Of a stretch of DNA of 64,000 nucleotides, positions 60,614 through 64,000 are shown piece by piece. The position numbers and the translations under genes are program-made. Position 1 is the first letter of the stretch; the number at the start of each line of letters is the position of its first letter. The stretch comes from Starkeya sp. ORNL1 (GTDB lineage Bacteria > Pseudomonadota > Alphaproteobacteria > Rhizobiales > Xanthobacteraceae), in assembly GCF_012971745.1 (NCBI RefSeq), contig NZ_CP048834.1, positions 3,534,001 to 3,598,000 of the forward strand. The letters are read 5' to 3'. The notes beneath the pieces are model-generated. The model saw nothing but the letters and a program-made list of their open reading frames with translations, was not told the DNA's origin and searched no databases.

Positions 60614-60718
60614 GTCATCCCGGCCGCAGGCGCAGCCGGAGAGCCGGGATCGCGCGCCGACGGTGCGCCCCTCTCCTCACGCGATCCAGGATACGCCCTG
60701 CGGCCGTTCCGGGATGAC
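60614..60718. repeat. Dispersed palindromic repeat, family A (copy 6)
   Basis: Arms GTCATCCCGGCCGCAGGCGC and GCGGCCGTTCCGGGATGAC, with internal GAGAGCCGGGATCGCGCG and CACGCGATCCAGGATACG. It lies between the stop of the nucleotidyltransferase gene and the start of addB, within a run of co-directional genes. Confidence 0.8.
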
Positions 60719-60735
60719 GATTTTTGAGGACAAGC

Positions 60736-61458
60736 TCAATCCACCGAATGCAGGATCGCCTCTTCCGCCTCGGCAATGGCTTCCGGGGTGCCGACATGCA
60801 TCCACACGCCCTCCAGCCGCAGCCCGAACAGGCGGCCTTCCTCCGCCGCCCGCCGGAACAGGTAGGTGAGCGAGAACGGACCTTCCGGGGAATCGTCGAA
60901 TAGCTCGGGCCGCAGCACTGCGGCTCCGGCATAGACGAAGGGGGCGACGCTGCGCTCGCCGCGGAAGGTCAGCGCGCCCTGGCCATCCATGACGAAATCG
61001 CCGCGCCCGTCATAGCCGATCGAGGCCGAGGTGGGGGCGAGCAGCAGCAGCCCGTCCATCCGCTCCGGATCGAAGCCGTCGATCAAGGTCGGGAGATTGG
61101 GGCGGATGCCTTCGATCCAGATAGTGTCGGCATTGATCGAGATGAAAGGCGCGGGGCCGAGCAGCGGCAGTGCGCGGCGAATGCCGCCCCCGGTCTCCAG
61201 CAGCGCGTCGCGTTCGTCGGAGAACACGATATCAGGGGGCCCCCTACGCTGGCGCAGATGGCGCTCCATGAGGTCGGCATGGTGGTGCAGATTCACCACC
61301 GCGGTGTCGATATCGGCCTCCGCCAGCCGATTGAGCACATGGTCGATCAGCGCACGGCCGCCAACCTCGACCATCGGCTTCGGCCGGGTGTCGGTGAGCG
61401 GGCGCATGCGGGTGCCGATACCGGCAGCCAGCACCATGGCGGATCGGATCGGGCTCAT
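60736..61458 (-). CDS. Nucleotidyltransferase, MurU-like
   Basis: A sugar-1-phosphate nucleotidyltransferase of 240 residues. The N-terminal signature AMVLAAGIGTRMRPLTDTRP plus KPMVEVGGRALIDHV binds NTP; ISINADTIWIEG carries the metal-binding Asp. In bacteria with the AmgK/MurU pathway, MurU makes UDP-MurNAc from MurNAc-1-phosphate, bypassing fosfomycin-sensitive steps. Coupling to the AmgK-domain gene upstream (TGATG overlap) supports that role here, though mannose-1-phosphate guanylyltransferase-like activity cannot be excluded. The gene symbol is left blank for that reason. Confidence 0.85.
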   Translation of the reverse strand: MSPIRSAMVLAAGIGTRMRPLTDTRPKPMVEVGGRALIDHVLNRLAEADIDTAVVNLHHHADLMERHLRQRRGPPDIVFSDERDALLETGGGIRRALPLLGPAPFISINADTIWIEGIRPNLPTLIDGFDPERMDGLLLLAPTSASIGYDGRGDFVMDGQGALTFRGERSVAPFVYAGAAVLRPELFDDSPEGPFSLTYLFRRAAEEGRLFGLRLEGVWMHVGTPEAIAEAEEAILHSVD

Positions 61459-63161
61459 CAGCTTGCCGAGGTCTCTGGGGTTGACGATGGTGCCGAAGCG
61501 GCCTCACCCGCCGGTTCGGCGGGCGGGGAACCAGGCTCCGGCTCCGGCGGATCCGGCGGTGACAGGGTCGGCGGTGGCAGATTCGGCGACATGTCCGGCG
61601 AGGTCAGGCTGGGGGTCGGCAGGCTCGGCGGTGGTACATGCGTCTCATACCACGCCTTCAATCCGGCCAGATCGGGGAAGGCAAGGCAACGGTCGAGATA
61701 GCTCCAGATGCGCGGCATGTGGCGCAGATAATGCGGCTTGCGGTCGCGCTTATCGAGCCGGGCGAAGATACCGAGGATCTTGGTGGCGCGCTGGGCGCCG
61801 AGTATGGCGTAGCTTCCCGCAAAACCGCGGACATCGAAATGCGGGTCGGCCTCGCGGCGCGCCTTGGCGTAGCGCCCGACCAGCGAAAGCTCCAGTTCCT
61901 CCGGCACATCGATCCGGGCATCCTGCGCCAGCGAGACCAGGTCATAGGCCGGCGGGCCCATCAGCGCGTCCTGGAAATCGAGCAGGCCGACACGGGCCAG
62001 CCCTTCGCGCTCGGGCAGCCACATCAGGTTCGGCGAATGGAAGTCGCGCAGCGTCCAGACCGGCTTCATCGCCATCGGGCCGCTGAGCGCTTCCGTCCAG
62101 AGCGAACGGAACAGCTCGCGCTGCTCGGGCGAGGTCGGCGGCAGGCCCTGGTGCGGCAGATACCAGTCGACCAGCAGTTCGGCCTCGATGAGGAAGGCGC
62201 CGATGTCATAGGGTGGCAGCGTATGCTCGATATTCGGCGCCACCGGGAGCGTAGCCGGCAAATCGAGCCTGTGCAGCGCCGCCAGCACGTCGGTCGCCGC
62301 CTCGTAGCGCTCCGCCACCGGGGCCGGCGGGGTGCCCTCCACCACCGCTCCGGTGCCGAAATCCTCGATCACCAGCAAACCGGCCTCGAGGTCGGCGGCG
62401 TTCACGACCGGCGCCGAGAAGCCGCGCGCCTTCAGGCCCCTCGCCATGGCAACGAAGGGACGGACATCCTCGGCGAGGTGGGCGATGGCGCTGTAGGGCA
62501 GGCCGTCGCGCACCGGGGGGCCGTCCGGTCGGCGCGGCGCATCCATCAGCACGGCGGTGCGCCTCGTGCCGACCAGGCGCTCATAGGTGCGCGAAGAAGC
62601 GTCGCCCTGCAGATGCCGGCGGCGGGCGGGGCCGAAGCCGGCGAGGTCGATCAGCGCCCGCGTCGCCCGCATCCGCATCAAGGCGGTTGCCAGTCGGCCA
62701 TGGCCGATGAGGCGGACGCGCCGCACTGTCGGCGCCGCGCCCGGCGGCATGGAGAGCGATATGTCGAGCCGGTCCGGCGCCAGCGCCGCGCCGCCGGCGC
62801 GATCCGGCCATTCCACCAGCGTGATGGCGCCGTCGCGCAACTCGTCCCAGCCGATCTCCTCGAGCTCGGACGGATCGGCGACGCGGTAAAGATCGGCATG
62901 CACCAGCCGGGCGCGCGGCAGCTCATAGAGCTGGAGAATGGTGAAGGTCGGGCTCGGCACGTCGAGCCGCTCGTCGGCGGCGATCTCGCGCACCAGCGCG
63001 CGGGCGATGGTGGTCTTGCCGGTGCCGAGCTCGCCGGACAGCGCCACCATGTCGCCGGGCATCAGCATGCTGGCGAGGTCCATGGCGAGGCGCGACGTCG
63101 CCCCCTCGTCGGGCAACACGACGTCCCAGCTGGTCACGTTCACGGTTGCGGCTTCGTTCAT
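61458..63161 (-). CDS. TsaE ATPase fused to AmgK-like phosphotransferase
   Basis: A 567-residue fusion. The N-terminal TsaE domain (about 1-150) has Walker A LSGELGTGKTTIARALV and PTFTILQLYELPRARLVHAD. It supports threonylcarbamoyladenosine (t6A) modification of tRNA. The second domain (about 165-505) is an aminoglycoside-phosphotransferase/AmgK-like kinase with LLVIEDFGTGAVVEG, TLRDFHSPNLMWLPE and VGLLDFQDALMGPPAYDL. It is likely to phosphorylate MurNAc/GlcNAc at the anomeric position. The fusion is common in alphaproteobacteria. A proline-rich tail of about 60 residues (about 508-567) is extra. The stop overlaps the MurU-like start. Confidence 0.9.
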   Translation of the reverse strand: MNEAATVNVTSWDVVLPDEGATSRLAMDLASMLMPGDMVALSGELGTGKTTIARALVREIAADERLDVPSPTFTILQLYELPRARLVHADLYRVADPSELEEIGWDELRDGAITLVEWPDRAGGAALAPDRLDISLSMPPGAAPTVRRVRLIGHGRLATALMRMRATRALIDLAGFGPARRRHLQGDASSRTYERLVGTRRTAVLMDAPRRPDGPPVRDGLPYSAIAHLAEDVRPFVAMARGLKARGFSAPVVNAADLEAGLLVIEDFGTGAVVEGTPPAPVAERYEAATDVLAALHRLDLPATLPVAPNIEHTLPPYDIGAFLIEAELLVDWYLPHQGLPPTSPEQRELFRSLWTEALSGPMAMKPVWTLRDFHSPNLMWLPEREGLARVGLLDFQDALMGPPAYDLVSLAQDARIDVPEELELSLVGRYAKARREADPHFDVRGFAGSYAILGAQRATKILGIFARLDKRDRKPHYLRHMPRIWSYLDRCLAFPDLAGLKAWYETHVPPPSLPTPSLTSPDMSPNLPPPTLSPPDPPEPEPGSPPAEPAGEAASAPSSTPETSAS

Positions 63162-63174
63162 CCCGCCCGCCTTC

Positions 63175-64000
63175 CTATTGCCCGCCGCCGTCGAGCGGGA
63201 AGCGACACGTCACCAGCGTGCCGCCGCCCGGTGCCGGCTCGATGGCCACGGTGCCGCCGTGCAGTGCCATAAGCGAGCGCACGATGGAAAGCCCCAGCCC
63301 GACACCGCGATGGCGCGAGCCGTTGGTGTGGCTCTCGAAACGGTCGAACACCCGGGTACCGAGCTCGGGCGAGATGCCCGGCCCCTCGTCGCGCACGCGG
63401 AACAGCATGGTGCCGTTCAGACGCTCCGCGGCGAGCGTCACCGTCGAGCCGGTGGGCGCGAAGCCGACCGCATTGGAGAGCAGATTATAGAGGATCTGCC
63501 GCACCCGTTTGGCGTCCGCCCGGAAGTCGCCCGGGCCCTGCGGCGCCTGGATGGCGAGCTTCACCCCGCCCTCGGCCAGGCGATCGCGTACGCCCTCGGC
63601 GGCGCCTTCCATGACGGCGCGGGCGTCAACCTCGGCGAGGTCGAGCGTCATCGCGCCGGCGTCGATGGTGGCGAGATCGAGGATGTCGTTGATGATGGCG
63701 AGCAGCGCGGCGCTGGATTCGGTGATGTGGCTCACATAAGCGCGCTGCTTCTCGTTCAACCCGCCGATGCCGGAATCGTCGAGCAGCTGGGCGAAGCCGA
63801 TGATGGTGGTGAGCGGCGAGCGCAGCTCATAGGAGACATGGCTGACAAAGGTGCTCTTGAGGTGGTCAGCCGCTACCAGCGCCTCGTTGCGCTCCACCAG
63901 CACGCGCTCGACATGGACGGTGTCGGTGACATTTCGGAACGTCACCAGCGTACCACCATCCGGCAATGGCTGGGTCGAGCCGTCGAGAATGGTGCCGTCG
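63175..64000 (-). CDS. PAS-containing sensor histidine kinase, C-terminal part (partial)
   Basis: Only the last 275 residues are in the window; the frame stays open to its edge. A PAS tail (PLPDGGTLVTFRNVTDTVHV) leads to a HisKA domain with the phosphoacceptor in FVSHVSYELRSPLTTIIGFA. The HATPase_c domain has the N box ILYNLLSNAVGFAP, G1 box VRDEGPGISPELGTRVF and G2 box HRGVGLGLSIVRSLMALHGG. It is a complete-looking kinase end, probably a membrane-linked or cytoplasmic sensor with no response regulator in view. It lies 13 bp upstream of the TsaE-AmgK gene, as in other rhizobial genomes. Confidence 0.92.
   Translation of the reverse strand, partial: DGTILDGSTQPLPDGGTLVTFRNVTDTVHVERVLVERNEALVAADHLKSTFVSHVSYELRSPLTTIIGFAQLLDDSGIGGLNEKQRAYVSHITESSAALLAIINDILDLATIDAGAMTLDLAEVDARAVMEGAAEGVRDRLAEGGVKLAIQAPQGPGDFRADAKRVRQILYNLLSNAVGFAPTGSTVTLAAERLNGTMLFRVRDEGPGISPELGTRVFDRFESHTNGSRHRGVGLGLSIVRSLMALHGGTVAIEPAPGGGTLVTCRFPLDGGGQ

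Overview
The window is 64 kb of chromosomal DNA from a high-GC alphaproteobacterium. Several things point to the order Hyphomicrobiales (Rhizobiales), possibly near Xanthobacteraceae (Starkeya/Ancylobacter/Xanthobacter): the fabB-fabI pair, the string PAS-kinase / TsaE-AmgK fusion / MurU-like / AddB / AddA / TrxA, a YejABEF-type transporter with two binding proteins, extensin-like and DUF1499 proteins, and two families of dispersed palindromes typical of such genomes. The genus is inference only. Almost all the DNA is coding. I see no prophage, transposase, integrase, CRISPR array or restriction system.

Layout. 0-5.5 kb: end of fabB, fabI, a secreted amidohydrolase, pheA-kdsB (overlapping), and a membrane-anchored cytochrome c with an Ala/Pro tail. 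5.6-15.1 kb: one co-directional block with two peptide-binding proteins, two permeases, a double ATPase, a Nudix hydrolase and a GhrA-like reductase, most joined by overlapping stops and starts. 15-25 kb: NlpC/P60, MarR, leucyl aminopeptidase, a TadD-like TPR lipoprotein, a histidine phosphatase, a second fabI, a CbpA-like DnaJ protein, a 17-kDa-antigen-like lipoprotein, pdxH and an SDR. 24.5-31.5 kb: a divergent DUF2000/Lrp pair, corA, an L,D-transpeptidase lipoprotein, tandem duplicated metallophosphoesterases and a class III aminotransferase. 31.6-38.5 kb: extensin-like protein, HAD-DUF1499 pair, MBL hydrolase, carbonic anhydrase-cupin pair, and an acyl-CoA-dehydrogenase-fold flavoprotein. 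38.7-43.9 kb: tRNA-Pro(CGG), tRNA-Gln(TTG) and a complete periplasmic nitrate reductase operon napEFDABC. 44-48.5 kb: small secreted protein, an aspartic-protease-like protein with two Asp-Ser/Thr-Gly motifs, transaldolase, TauE/SafE exporter and a ring-cleaving-dioxygenase-type VOC protein. 48.7-53.4 kb: a 1560-residue autotransporter with a large internal duplication. 53.7-64 kb: trxA, addA, addB, a MurU-like nucleotidyltransferase, a TsaE-AmgK fusion and the end of a PAS histidine kinase, all on the minus strand.

How the genes fit together. The nap operon would give periplasmic nitrate respiration or redox balancing, with electrons passing from the quinol pool through NapC and NapB to NapA. 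The Yej-type operon imports oligopeptides. AmgK-TsaE with the MurU-like enzyme suggests cell-wall amino-sugar recycling next to AddAB recombinational repair. Two FabI enzymes suggest redundancy in the last step of fatty-acid elongation.

Nothing here is clearly an undescribed system. The most unusual features are the autotransporter's internal duplication, the tandem phosphoesterase duplication that carried its upstream sequence with it, the aspartic-protease-like protein, and the dispersed palindromes, one of which lies inside an operon.
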